Below, one piece after another: positions 50,031 to 61,921 of a stretch of 64,000 nt of DNA. The DNA lies in the NCBI RefSeq assembly GCF_963924675.1, contig NW_027077451.1:62001-126000 (forward strand), in the 5' to 3' direction. The notes under the pieces are model-generated. The model saw only the letters and a list, made by a program, of their open reading frames with translations, had not been told where the DNA came from and ran no database searches. The position numbers were made by a program, and so were the translations under genes. Every line of letters begins with the position of its first letter. Within the stretch, counting starts at the first letter, position 1. Source of the stretch: Phocoena phocoena (Eukaryota > Chordata > Mammalia > Artiodactyla > Phocoenidae).

Positions 50031-50475
50031 TTTGTCCCAGGCAAAGCCCCTTAAAAATGCCTGGGAGATAAAAATAGAATCTGGGCAATAAAATAAAGTC
50101 TAACCATTTTTATCCTTTGTGCTTTGTCTAATTTCAGGTGCTCCTAGTGTCCCGCATACAGAGGTTCCACACCCGGCACTTCAGACCAGATTTCCTAGAG
50201 CAGAATGGCTCGATGACACTTCAGCTCCTGGGGCCCAGTTCAGATTCCGTGACATAGAGCCTGAGCTGCAGCCAACCAGGTTCTCGAGAGCTCAGCCCCC
50301 TCCCTCCCAGTGACTCTGACAGGATCTCTACACAGCAGCCCAGCCCACAGCCCACAGGGTAGCACCTCTCCATTCTCTGATCAAAATATAAAGTTTCCTT
50401 TGCTTTTGAACCAAACTCAGTCTCGATCTATTGGCTCCAATGACACTGGGCAGGGGGACACTTGTTGGCGTCCAC
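50031..50475 (+). mobile_element. LTR-like remnant (tentative)
   Basis: This contains two aataaa/ataaag-type signals (near 50,087 and 50,388), a pyrimidine-rich R/U5-like stretch after the second (tttcctttgcttttgaacc) and cagtctcgatctattggctcc, an arrangement like the 3' half of an ERV1 LTR. It lies about 500 bp beyond the pol remnant. No clean TG...CA ends or partner LTR were found, so this is only a suggestion. Confidence 0.35.
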
Positions 50476-50810
50476 TCTGGAGGATCAGTAACAGAAATTG
50501 AGAACATTGTAACTTCAATGAACAGATGTGTGAGCCAAACTGTAATTAACATAGAACAGTGTATAAGGCTCGGGTAAAATAAGATGTTTCTAACACTTCC
50601 ATTTGATATTTCCATCACTTTCTTATAAGCAAGTTCAGTGAAAAGGTTTGTCTTCTTTGTCAGGTCAATATTAGAGAAACAAAGTGATTTCTTTCCAAGG
50701 ATGTACATCTAATAATCTTGGTTAAAGCTTCAATCTTGTTTTAAATGCTTTTGCATTGAAAATGATACCTCTCTTTCAGCTCCCCCATTTCTGAGAAGCA
50801 TAAAATCTTA
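50476..50810. other. A/T-rich sequence without recognised feature
   Basis: No repeat, coding frame or RNA that I can identify. Confidence 0.45.
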
Positions 50811-51000
50811 TAATTTATTATTACCAAAGGGAAATGGTAGGAGGAGGGATAAATTAACAGTTTGGGATTAACACATACACACTGCTATGTATGAAATCAT
50901 CAGCAAGGAACTACTGTATAGCACAGGGAACTACACTCAATATTTTGCAATAACCTATAAGGGGAAATGATCTGAAAAAGAATAGATATTTTTATTGACA
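50811..51000 (+). mobile_element. L1 3' UTR fragment
   Basis: taggaggagggataaatt, ttgggattaacacatacaca, ctactgtatagcacaggga and caataacctataagggg follow the cetartiodactyl L1 3' UTR closely. No A-tail remains at its end; it leads straight into sequence that resembles the last part of a satellite monomer. It may be the L1 module of the very old monomer at 50.8-51.46 kb in a better preserved state, rather than a separate insertion. Confidence 0.75.
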
Positions 51001-51458
51001 TCATCCATCAATGACAGTAAAAATGGAATCTAAGGGAAGACAGTGGTGAGTGCTTCTGACCCTGAAGACTTCAATCATCTAAAGTTTGGACTCTGCCTAC
51101 TTCCCAAGGCCCTTAATGAACATATGTGTAGCCGTAGCTTAAAAAATTCCCCAGTTTGGGTTGCGGAGAGACACTGATATTGAAAATCCCCTGGTGTTCT
51201 CCTCACATGAATGGGACCCTTCCTACACCTAAAACATGCCTGTCACACCCAGAGGATGGTATACCGTCTGATCGGGAAAAGTTTGGAAAAGGCATCTCAT
51301 CTCCTCATCTCTTGGTGCTAGGGTTCACCACTCCAGCGTCTTTACTAACAGTCTCCCCACTTGGAGATGTCAGCACTGTCAACATCCTGTTGCATACAGT
51401 TTGGAATTTGTCCAGAGGATGAAGCAGAAGGAGGAGGAACAATGAGAGACAAGTCCTA
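51001..51458 (+). repeat. Tail of highly diverged satellite monomer (U25)
   Basis: ggtgag-(n)-gaccctgaagacttcaatc (51,044) resembles phase about 1,415-1,450 of the monomer. cacatgaatgggaccc, tacacctaaaacatgcc and agtctccccacttggagat then follow the usual order of the monomer tail (tggtacccattccatgggtccc, ctaaaacatgcatggg, ctctccccgcttggagag). It is very diverged but collinear. Confidence 0.7.
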
Positions 51459-53186
51459 GGTGTTCGGACAGGCACATGCCACTCTAATTTCCAATCAGGA
51501 AGACGAATTGACCAAAGGCTAGGGTTGCCCATGGAAACAGAATAGGGCTTGAGGAATCCTGATGCTTTGTGGCCAGTTCCCATAAACACAAGTTGGAAAA
51601 TGGAACTCAGGGGCACTAAAATTCACGAAACTGCAGAATTGAAAATATCTATCACTGAAAAATGTCTTGAGGAAAGTCAGAGAAAAGGACTTGTAAGCAA
51701 CGGAGAATGGCAGGAAAGGGATTGGAAGAGGTAGAAAGGACTCGCCATTAAGCACAAGAAAAGGGGCTGAACATTGCCAACATTGCAGTTGGCCAAAAAG
51801 GGTGTATGCGTCTTTTTCTGTATATATTCAAGAAAAGGGCATACACTTTTTTAGCCAACCAAACAGGTGGGCACTGGAAATCAATACTACAAAACATATC
51901 ACTTTGCATCAGTCAGAAGAGCCGTCCTCATAAAGTGTAAACACCAGAAATGCAGGACAGGGCAAGGAGAAAAGGGAGCCCTGTGAGTCTTATAGTGGAA
52001 ATGTATATTGCCAACGGTCACTCTGGATAAGTCTATTGTGTTTACTAAAGCATCTAAAAAATGAGCTACCGAGCACAGGGCACTTGTACTCATGGACGTA
52101 TATCTTGGGAAAAACAAAAATCGAGAGGACACAGGCACCCCAATGTTTACCACCTCTCTGTTTAAAAGATCCTCGACTAGGATATAACTTAAAGTATCTG
52201 CAGAGAAAAAACGGACAGAGATGTGGTGCTTATGTAGAGTGGAATATTACTCAGCCTGGAAATCAATGAAATACGGCCAGTTATAACAACTCAAGAGTAG
52301 TTACGTGTGATCATTCGAAGTCACATAATTCAAAAAGAAAAAGACATAAGATATCACTAATACATGGAATGTTAACATGGCTACACATGAACTGAATTAC
52401 AAAAGAGAAGAGGGTTTCAAATAAAGAAAACCAACTTATGCTTCCTTAAGGGGAAAGGTGAGTTGGGGTGCTGCATAAAACCAGAGATTGAAATTAGCAC
52501 AGATACCATTCCATAAGCCAAATATGTAATAGTCAAGACCTACTCCTTGCTCAACGAAATGGACTCCACACGCCATATTCAATGCCTAAGAATATACCGG
52601 ATTAGTAAGAATCTTAAAACCCATGGACTTATATGTCTCCGTAACAGAATCAAGCGCGTGTACAGTGGCATAAACGAAGCAGTGAAAATCCGATAAATCC
52701 CATTATTAAAATAAATTTCAAAAACAAAACACAATGACAGTGAAATACGAAGCAATTCTTAAATAATTCACTCAGGGCATGTGATGCAACCTGGATTTAC
52801 CACATCTACACCCAGAGCTGGTTGAGACATAAGGCTGGACACTTCAGGCTGATAGCATTGGTGAGTTTCGGTGAACAAATGCAGATCCTTTGAAGTCATA
52901 CTGCATGGTACCCATTCCAAGGGTCCCAACTCTCCAGGTTCAAGGGATTCTTTCTTCAGCTAAAACATGCGTGGGAAACGGCGAGTATGGTCCACCGTGT
53001 GATTAGGAAACAATTTAAAATGCACCTCAGTTTTCGTATCCTGGTCCTCGGGTTCACCATTCCAGACGGTTTACTAACACTCTCCCGGCTTGGAGAGTCA
53101 GTGCCTTTAACCTCCTGATTGGCACAGCTTGCAATTTCTGCGCAAGATGAACAGGAATAGGGAGAACCAATGAGAGACTAGCTATA
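51459..53186 (+). repeat. Satellite monomer U26, ancient 5' half and younger 3' half
   Basis: 1,728 bp. The first ~900 bp (to about 52,370) is the most diverged satellite in the window but keeps all blocks in order, including an imperfect palindrome at 51789-51858. From about 52,370 (agatatcactaatac) similarity to the array consensus rises abruptly. The change within one unit suggests a conversion or exchange boundary. Confidence 0.85.
51789..51858. repeat. Palindrome in the oldest monomer
   Basis: ttggccaaaaagggtgtatg at the left faces gggcatacacttttttagcc on the right around tatatatt. The arms have acquired several mismatches and are now 70 bp in total. Its presence here shows that the dyad predates homogenisation of the main array. 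Confidence 0.85.
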
Positions 53187-54933
53187 GGTGTCTGCACGGG
53201 CAAATGTAAGGCTCATTTCCCAGCAGGAAGAGGAATTAACCAAAGGCTCAGCGTGCCGTGCCGGAAACAGATTAAGGCCTGAAGCAATCCTGCGGTTTTG
53301 TGCCCAGCTCACAAGAAAGCGAGTTGAAGAAAGGAGCTCAGGGGCACTGTAATTCACAAACCTGCAGAGTTAAAAATGACAGCTATCCTCCAAAAATATA
53401 TTGAAGTAAGCCTGCGAAGGGGACTTGAAAGCGGGACAGAATTTCAGGAAAACGATTGCAGGGGGTAGACTGGAATTGCCCAGAAAGCATAGGAAAAGAG
53501 GCAGAACGTCGACAATGGTGCACTTGGCCAAAAAGTGCGTATGCATTTTTTCCTGAATATATTCAGGAAAAAACGCATACGCCCTTTTTCACAAACCAAG
53601 CAAGCCTGTAAATGAAATCTGCACTACAATGAAGTCTAAGTGCCCCCTGGGCAAAAGGGCCATCTGAAAAAAGTGTAAAATCCAGAAAGGTAGGACAGGA
53701 TATGGAGAACAGGGAGACTTGTTATGCTGATTGGCAGGATGTAAATTGCCAACAGCCACCCTGGAGAAGTGTATGGTGTTTCCTGAAACCCATAAGAAAC
53801 AAAGCAACACAGCCTATGGCACTTCCACTTATGGTCCCAAAGATTACGGAAATTAAAATCAAAAACAGAGAGCCACCCCAATGTTTGGGACGGCTGTGTT
53901 CACAAGAAGCTCGTCTACAGTACCAGGTAAATATCCCAGAAAGCAAAAAATGGATAAAGAAGTTGTGGCACGTACGTGCAATGCAATATCACTCAGCAAT
54001 GAAATCTGTGTCATCAGGCCCGTAGCGGCATAGTGAGTGGATGCAGGTACGGTGATTCTACGTGAACTACGTCACACAGAAAAAGAAACATCATAAGATA
54101 TCACTAATACACGGAATGTAAACTTGACTACACATGAACTGAATTACAAAACAGAACAGGGTCTCAAATTTAGAAAACCAACTAGTGCTTGCTTATGGGG
54201 AAAGGTGCCTTGGGGTGCTGCATAAAACCAGAGACTGAAATTAGCACAGATAACATTCCATAAGCCAAATATGTAATAGACAAAACCTACTCCTTGCTCA
54301 ACGAAATGGACTCAACACCACATATTCAACGCCTAGGAATATACCTGACTAGGAAGAATCTTAAAACCCATGGATTTATATGTCTCCGTAAGAGAATCAA
54401 GCGTGTGTACAGCGGCATAAAGGCAGCAGTGAAAATCCGATAAATCCCATTATCAAAATAAATTTCAAAAACAAAACACAAAGACAGTGAAATAGAGAGC
54501 AATTCTTAAATAATTCACTCAGGGCATGTGATGCAACCGGGATTGACCACATCTACACCAAGAGCTGGTTGAGACATAAGGCTGGACACTTCAGGCTGAT
54601 AGCATTGGTGAGTTTCAGTGAGCAAATGCAGACCCTTTGAAGTCATACTGCATGGTACCCATTCCATGGGTCCCAACTCTCCAGGTTCAAGGGATTCTTC
54701 CTCCAGCTAAAACATGCATGGGAAACCCAGAGTATCGTCCACCGTGTGATTGGGAAACGATTTAAAATGCATCTCAGTTTTCGTATCCTGGTCCTCGGGT
54801 TCACCATTCCAGATGCTTTCCTAACACTCTCCCCGCTTGGAGATTCAGTGCCTTTAACCTCCTGTTTGGCACAGCTTGCAATTTCTATGCAAGATGAACA
54901 GGAATAGGGAGAACCAATGAGAGACTAGCTGTA
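53187..54933 (+). repeat. Satellite monomer U27, transition monomer
   Basis: 1,747 bp, moderately diverged. Palindrome 53524-53595 has gtgcg left, cgccc right, and a damaged right end (ttttcacaa). The usual class I or II site reads cccaaagatta, so the ORF2 remnant stays open for 107 codons (53702-54025). It shares aaggcagcag/cataaa-type variants with U21-U22. Confidence 0.9.
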
Positions 54934-56680
54934 GGTGTCTGCAAGGGCAAATGTAACGCTCATTGCCCACCAGGAAGAGGAATTAAACAAAGGCTCAGTG
55001 TGCCCTGCTGGAAACAGATTAGGGCCTGAAGCAATCCTGCGGTTTTGTGCCCAGCTCACAAGAAAGCGAGTTGAAGAAAGGAGCTCAGGGGCACTGTAAT
55101 TCACAAACCTGCAGAGTTATAAATGACAGCTATCCTCCAAAAATATATTGAAGTAAGCCTGCGAAGGGGACTTTAAAGCGGGGCAGAATTTCAGGAAAAC
55201 GATTGCAGGGGGTAGACTGGAATTGCCCTGAAAGCATAGGAAAAGAGGCAGAACGTAGACAATGATGCACTTGGCCAAAAAGGGCGTATGCGTTTTTTCC
55301 TGAATATATTCAGGAAAAAACGCATACGCCCTTTTTGGCCAACCAAGCAAGCCTGTAAAGGAAATCTGCACTACAATGAAGTCTCACTGCCCCCCGGGCA
55401 AAAGGGCCATCTGAAAAAAGTGTAAAATCCAGAAAGGTAGGACAGGATATGGAGAACAGGGAGCCTTGTTATGCTGATTGGCAGGATGTAAATTGCCAGC
55501 AGCCACCCTGGAGAAGTGTATGGTGTTTCCTGAAACACGTAAGAAATAAAGGAACACAGCCTATGGCAATTGCACTTATGGTCCTATTCCTTAGGGATAT
55601 TAAAATCAAAAAGAGAGAGCCACCCCAAAGTTTGGGACGGCTGTGTTCCCAGGAAGCTCGTCTACAGTACCAGGTAAATATCCCAGAAAGCAACAAATGG
55701 ATAAAGAAGTTGTGGCACGTACGTGCAATGCAATATCACTCAGCAATGAAATCTGTGTCATCAGGCCCGTAGCGGCATAGTGAGTGGATGGAGGTACGGT
55801 GATTCTACGTGAACTACGTCACACAGAAAAAGAAACATCATAAGATATCACTAATGCACGGAATGTAAACTTGACTACACATGAACTGAATTACAAAACA
55901 GAACAGGGTCTCAAATTTAGAAAACCAACTAGTGCTTGCTTATGGGGAAAGGTGCGTTGGGGTGCTGCATAAAACCAGAGACTGTAGTTAGCACAGATAA
56001 CTTTCCATAAGCCTAATATGTAATAGACAAGACCTACTCCTTGCTCAACGAAATGGACCCAACACCACATATTCAACGCCTAGGAATATACCTGACTAGG
56101 AAGAATCTTAAAACCCATGGATATATATGTCTCCGTAAGAGAATCAAGCGTGTGTACAGCGGCCGAAACGCAGTAGTGAAAATCCGATAAATCCCATTAT
56201 CAAAATAAATTTCGAAAGCAAAACACAAAGACAGTGAAATAGAGAGCAATTCTTAAATAATTCACTCAGGGCATGTGATGCAACCGTGATTGACCACATC
56301 TACACCCAGAGCTGGTTGAGACATAAGGCTGGACACTTCAGGCTGATAGCATTGGTGAGTTTTGGTGAGCAAATGCAGACCCTTTGAAGTCATACTGCAT
56401 GGTACCCATTCCATGGGTCCCAACTCTCCAGGTTCAAGGGATTCTTCCTCCAGCTAAAACATGCATGGGAAACCCAGAGTATCGTCCACCGTGTGATTGG
56501 GAAACGATTTAAAATGCATCTCAGTTTTCGTATCCTGGTCCTCGGGTTCACCATTCCAGATGCTTTCCTAACACTCTCCCCGCTTGGAGATTCAGTGCCT
56601 TTAACCTCCTGTTTGGCACAGCTTGCAATTTCTATGCAAGATGAACAGGAATAGGGAGAACCAATGAGAGACTAGCTGTA
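54934..56680 (+). repeat. Satellite monomer U28 (class II)
   Basis: 1,747 bp; palindrome 55271-55342 is perfect. Marks: tgcaagggcaaatg, ggactttaaagcg, aaaaagagagagcc, gtggatggaggtac, gactgtagttagc and cgcagtagtg. It is repeated immediately as U29. Confidence 0.93.
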
Positions 56681-58427
56681 GGTGTCTGCAAGGGCAAATG
56701 TAACGCTCATTGCCCACCAGGAAGAGGAATTAAACAAAGGCTCAGTGTGCCCTGCTGGAAACAGATTAGGGCCTGAAGCAATCCTGCGGTTTTGTGCCCA
56801 GCTCACAAGAAAGCGAGTTGAAGAAAGGAGCTCAGGGGCACTGTAATTCACAAACCTGCAGAGTTATAAATGACAGCTATCCTCCAAAAATATATTGAAG
56901 TAAGCCTGCGAAGGGGACTTTAAAGCGGGGCAGAATTTCAGGAAAACGATTGCAGGGGGTAGACTGGAATTGCCCTGAAAGCATAGGAAAAGAGGCAGAA
57001 CGTAGACAATGATGCACTTGGCCAAAAAGGGCGTATGCGTTTTTTCCTGAATATATTCAGGAAAAAACGCATACGCCCTTTTTGGCCAACCAAGCAAGCC
57101 TGTAAAGGAAATCTGCACTACAATGAAGTCTCACTGCCCCCCGGGCAAAAGGGCCATCTGAAAAAAGTGTAAAATCCAGAAAGGTAGGACAGGATATGGA
57201 GAACAGGGAGCCTTGTTATGCTGATTGGCAGGATGTAAATTGCCAGCAGCCACCCTGGAGAAGTGTATGGTGTTTCCTGAAACACGTAAGAAATAAAGGA
57301 ACACAGCCTATGGCAATTGCACTTATGGTCCTATTCCTTAGGGATATTAAAATCAAAAAGAGAGAGCCACCCCAAAGTTTGGGACGGCTGTGTTCCCAGG
57401 AAGCTCGTCTACAGTACCAGGTAAATATCCCAGAAAGCAACAAATGGATAAAGAAGTTGTGGCACGTACGTGCAATGCAATATCACTCAGCAATGAAATC
57501 TGTGTCATCAGGCCCGTAGCGGCATAGTGAGTGGATGGAGGTACGGTGATTCTACGTGAACTACGTCACACAGAAAAAGAAACATCATAAGATATCACTA
57601 ATGCACGGAATGTAAACTTGACTACACATGAACTGAATTACAAAACAGAACAGGGTCTCAAATTTAGAAAACCAACTAGTGCTTGCTTATGGGGAAAGGT
57701 GCGTTGGGGTGCTGCATAAAACCAGAGACTGTAGTTAGCACAGATAACTTTCCATAAGCCTAATATGTAATAGACAAGACCTACTCCTTGCTCAACGAAA
57801 TGGACCCAACACCACATATTCAACGCCTAGGAATATACCTGACTAGGAAGAATCTTAAAACCCATGGATATATATGTCTCCGTAAGAGAATCAAGCGTGT
57901 GTACAGCGGCCGAAACGCAGTAGTGAAAATCCGATAAATCCCATTATCAAAATAAATTTCGAAAGCAAAACACAAAGACAGTGAAATAGAGAGCAATTCT
58001 TAAATAATTCACTCAGGGCATGTGATGCAACCGTGATTGACCACATCTACACCCAGAGCTGGTTGAGACATAAGGCTGGACACTTCAGGCTGATAGCATT
58101 GGTGAGTTTCGGTGAGCAAATGCAGACCCTTTGAAGTCATACTGCATGGTACCCATTCCATGGGTCCCAACTCTCAAGGTTCAAGGGATTCTTCCTCCAG
58201 CTAAAACATGCATGGGAAACCCAGAGTATCATCCACCGTGTGATTGGGAAACGATTTAAAATGCATCTCAGTTTTCGTATCCTGGTCCTCGGGTTCACCA
58301 TTCCAGATGCTTTACTAACACTCTCCCCGCTTGGAGAGTCAGTGCCTTTAACCTCCTCTTTGGCACAGCTTGCAATTTCTGTGCAAGATGAACAGGAATA
58401 GGGAGAACCAATGAGAGACTAGCTATA
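56681..58427 (+). repeat. Satellite monomer U29, direct copy of U28
   Basis: 1,747 bp; all U28 marks recur at offset 1,747 and palindrome 57018-57089 is perfect. The copied segment runs from about 54,620 to 56,350 and again from about 56,370 to 58,100. It is bounded by gagtttcagtg, gagttttggtg and gagtttcggtg, which differ. This is a one-monomer tandem duplication. Confidence 0.93.
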
Positions 58428-60174
58428 GGTGTCTGCACGGGCAAATGTAATGCCCATTTCCCACCAGGAAGAGGAATTAACCAAAGGCTCAGCGTGCCCT
58501 GCCGGAAACAGATTACGGCCTGAAGCAATCCTGCGGTTTTGTGCCCAGCTTACAAGAAAGCGAGTTGAAGAAACGAGCTCAGGGGCACTGTAATTCACAA
58601 ACGTGCAGAGTTATAAATGACAGCTATCCTCCAAAAATATATTGAAGTAAGCCTGCGAAGGGGACTTTAAAGCGGGGCAGAGTTTCAGGAAAACCATTGC
58701 AGGGGGTAGACTGGAATTGCCCTGAAAGCATAGGAAAAGAGGCACAACGTCGACAATGATGCACTTGGCCAAAAAGGGCGTATGCGTTTTTTCCTGAATA
58801 TATTCAGGAAAAAACGCATACGCCCTTTTTGGCCAACCAAGCAAGCCTGTAAAGGAAATCTGCACTACAATGAAGTCTCACTGCCCCCCGGGCAAAAGGG
58901 CCATCTGAAAAAAGTGTAAAATCCAGAAATGTAGGACAGGATATGGAGAACAGGGAGCCTTGTTATGCTGATTGGCAGGATGTAAATTGCCAGCAGCCAC
59001 CCTGGAGAAGTGTATGGTGTTTCCTGAAACACGTAAGAAACAAAGCAACACAGCCTATGGCACTTCCACTTATGGTCCTATAGCTTACGGAAATTAAAAT
59101 CAAAAACAGACAGCCACCCCAATATTTGGGACGACTGTGTTCACAAGAAGCTCGTCTACAGTATCAGGTAAATATCCCAGAAAGCAAAAAATGGATAAAG
59201 AAGTTGTGGCACGTACGTGCAATGCAATATCACTCAGCAATGAAATCTGTGTCATCAGGCCCGTAGCGGCATAGTGAGTGGATGCAGGTACGGTGATTCT
59301 ACGTGAACTACGTCACACAGAAAAAGAAACATCATAAGATATCACTAATGCACGGAATGTAAACTTGACTACACATGAACTGAATTACAAAACAGAACAG
59401 GGTCTCAAATTTAGAAAACCAACTTGTGCTTGCTTATGGGGAAAGGTGCGTTGGGGTGTTGCATAAAACCAGAGACTGAAATTAGCACAGATAACTTTCC
59501 ATAAGCCAAATATGTAATAGACAAGACCTACTCCTTGCTCAACGAAATGGACCCAACACCACATATTCAACGCCTAGGAATATACCTGACTAGGAAGAAT
59601 CTTAAAACCCATTGATATATATGTCTCCATAAGACAATCAAGGGTGTGTACAGCGGCCGAAACGCAGCAGTGAAAATCCGATAAATCCCATTATCAAAAT
59701 ACATTTCGAAAACAAAACACAAACACAGTGAAATAGAGAGCAATTCTTAAATAATTCACTCAGGGCATGTGATGCAACCGGGATTGACCACATCTACACC
59801 CAGAGCTGGTTGAGACATAAGGCTGGACACTTCAGGCTGATAGCATTGGTGAGTTTCGGTGAGCAAATGTAGACCCTTTGAAGTCATACTGCATGGTACC
59901 CAATCCATGGGTCCCAACTCTCCAGGTTCAAGGGATTCTTCCTGCAGCTAAAACATGCATGGGAAACCCAGAGTATCGTCCACCGTGTGATTGGGAAACG
60001 ATTTAAAATGCATCTCAGTTTTCGTATCGTGGTCCTCGGGTTCACCGTTCCAGATGCTTTACTAACACTCTCCCCGCTTGGAGAGTCAGTGCCTTTAACC
60101 TCCTCTTTGGCACAGCTTGCAATTTCTGTGCAAGATGAACAGGAATAGGGAGAACCAATGAGAGACTAGCTGTA
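58428..60174 (+). repeat. Satellite monomer U30 (class I)
   Basis: 1,747 bp; palindrome 58765-58836 is perfect. Private marks: aatgcccatttccc, acgtgcagag, gcagagtttcagg and ccattgatatatatg. It combines class I cctatagcttacgg with gtaattcac, a mixed type. Confidence 0.92.
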
Positions 60175-61921
60175 GGTGTCTGCACGGGCAAATGTAACGC
60201 TCATTGCCCACCAGGAAGAGGAATTAAACAAAGGCTCAGTGTGCCCTGCTGGAAACAGATTAGGGCCTGAAGCAATCCTGCGGTTTTGTGCCCAGCTCAC
60301 AAGAAAGCGAGTTGAAGAAAGGAGCTCAGGGGCACTGTAATTCACAAACCTGCAGAGTTATAAATCACAGCTATCCTCCAAAAATATATTGAAGTAAGCC
60401 TGCGAAGGGGACTTGAAAGCGGGGCAGAATTTCAGGAAAACGATTGCAGGGGGTAGACTGGAATTGCCCTGAAAGCATAGGAAAAGAGGCAGAACGTCGA
60501 CAATGATGCACTTGGCCAAAAAGGGCGTATGCGTTTTTTCCTGAATATATTCAGGAAAAAACGCATACGCACTTTTTGGCCAACCAAGCAAGCCTCTAAA
60601 GGAAATCTGCACTACAATGAAGTCTCACTGCCCCCCGGGCAAAAGGGCCATCTGAAAAAAGTGTAAAATCCAGAAATGTAGGACAGGATATGGAGAACAG
60701 GGAGCCTTGTTATGCTGATTGGCAGGATGTAAATTGCCAGCAGCCACCCTGGAGAAGTGTATGGTGTTTCCCGAAACACGTAAGAAACAAAGCAACACAG
60801 CCTGTGGCACTTCCACTTATGGTCCTATAGCTTACAGAAATTAAAATCAAAAACAGACAGCCACCCCAATATTTGGGACGGCTGTGTTCATAGGAAGCTC
60901 GTCTAGAGTATCAGGTAAATATCCCAGAAAGCAAAAAATGGATAAAGAAGTTGTGGCACGTACGTACAATGCAATACCACTCAGCAATGAAATCTGTGTC
61001 ATCAGGCCCGTAGCGGCATAGTGAGTGGATGCAGGTACGGTGTTTCTACGTGAACTACGTCACACAGAAAAAGAAACATCATAAGATATCACTAATACAC
61101 TGAATGTAAACTTGACTACACATGAACTGAATTACAAAAAAGAACAGGGTCTCAAATTTAGAAAACCAACTAGTGCTTGCTTATGGGGAAAGGTGCCTTG
61201 GGGTGCTGCATAAAACCAGAGACTGAAATTAGCACAGATAACTTTCCATAAGCCAAATATGTAATAGACAAGACCTACTCCTTGCTCAACGAAATGGACC
61301 CAACACCACATATTCAACGCCTAGGAATATACCTGACTAGGAAGAATCTTAAAACCCATGGATATATATGTCTCTGTAAGAGAATCAAGCGTGTGTACAG
61401 TGGCCGAAACGCAGCAGTGAAAATCCGATAAATCTCATTATCAAAATAAATTTCGAAAACAAAACACAAAGACAGTGAAATAGAGAGCAATTCTTAAATA
61501 ATTCACTCAGGGCATGTGATGCAACCGGGATTGACCACATCTACACCCAGAGCTGGTTGACACATAAGGCTGGACACTTCAGGCTGATAGCATTGGTGAG
61601 TTTCGGTGAGCAAATGCAGACCCTTTGAAGTCATACTGCATGGTACCCATTCCATGGGTCCCAACTCTCCAGGTTCAAGACATTCTTCCTCCAGCTAAAA
61701 CATGCATGGGAAACCCAGAGTATCGTCCACCGTGTGATTGGGAAATGATTTAAAATGCATCTCAGTTTTCGTTTCCTGGTCCTCGGGTTCACCATTCCAG
61801 ATGCTTTACTAACACTCTCCCCGCTTGGAGAGTCAGTGCCTTTAACCTCCTGTTTCGCACAGCTTGCAATTTCTGTGAAAGATGAACAGGAATAGGGAGA
61901 ACCAATGAGAGACTAGCTGTA
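60175..61921 (+). repeat. Satellite monomer U31 (class I; 3' part like U5)
   Basis: 1,747 bp; palindrome 60512-60583 with one mismatch (cgcac on the right). From about 61,040 it shares the marks of U5 (ggtgtttctac, aatacactgaatg, ttacaaaaaagaac, tttcgcacagc) at offset 53,180. Confidence 0.92.
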
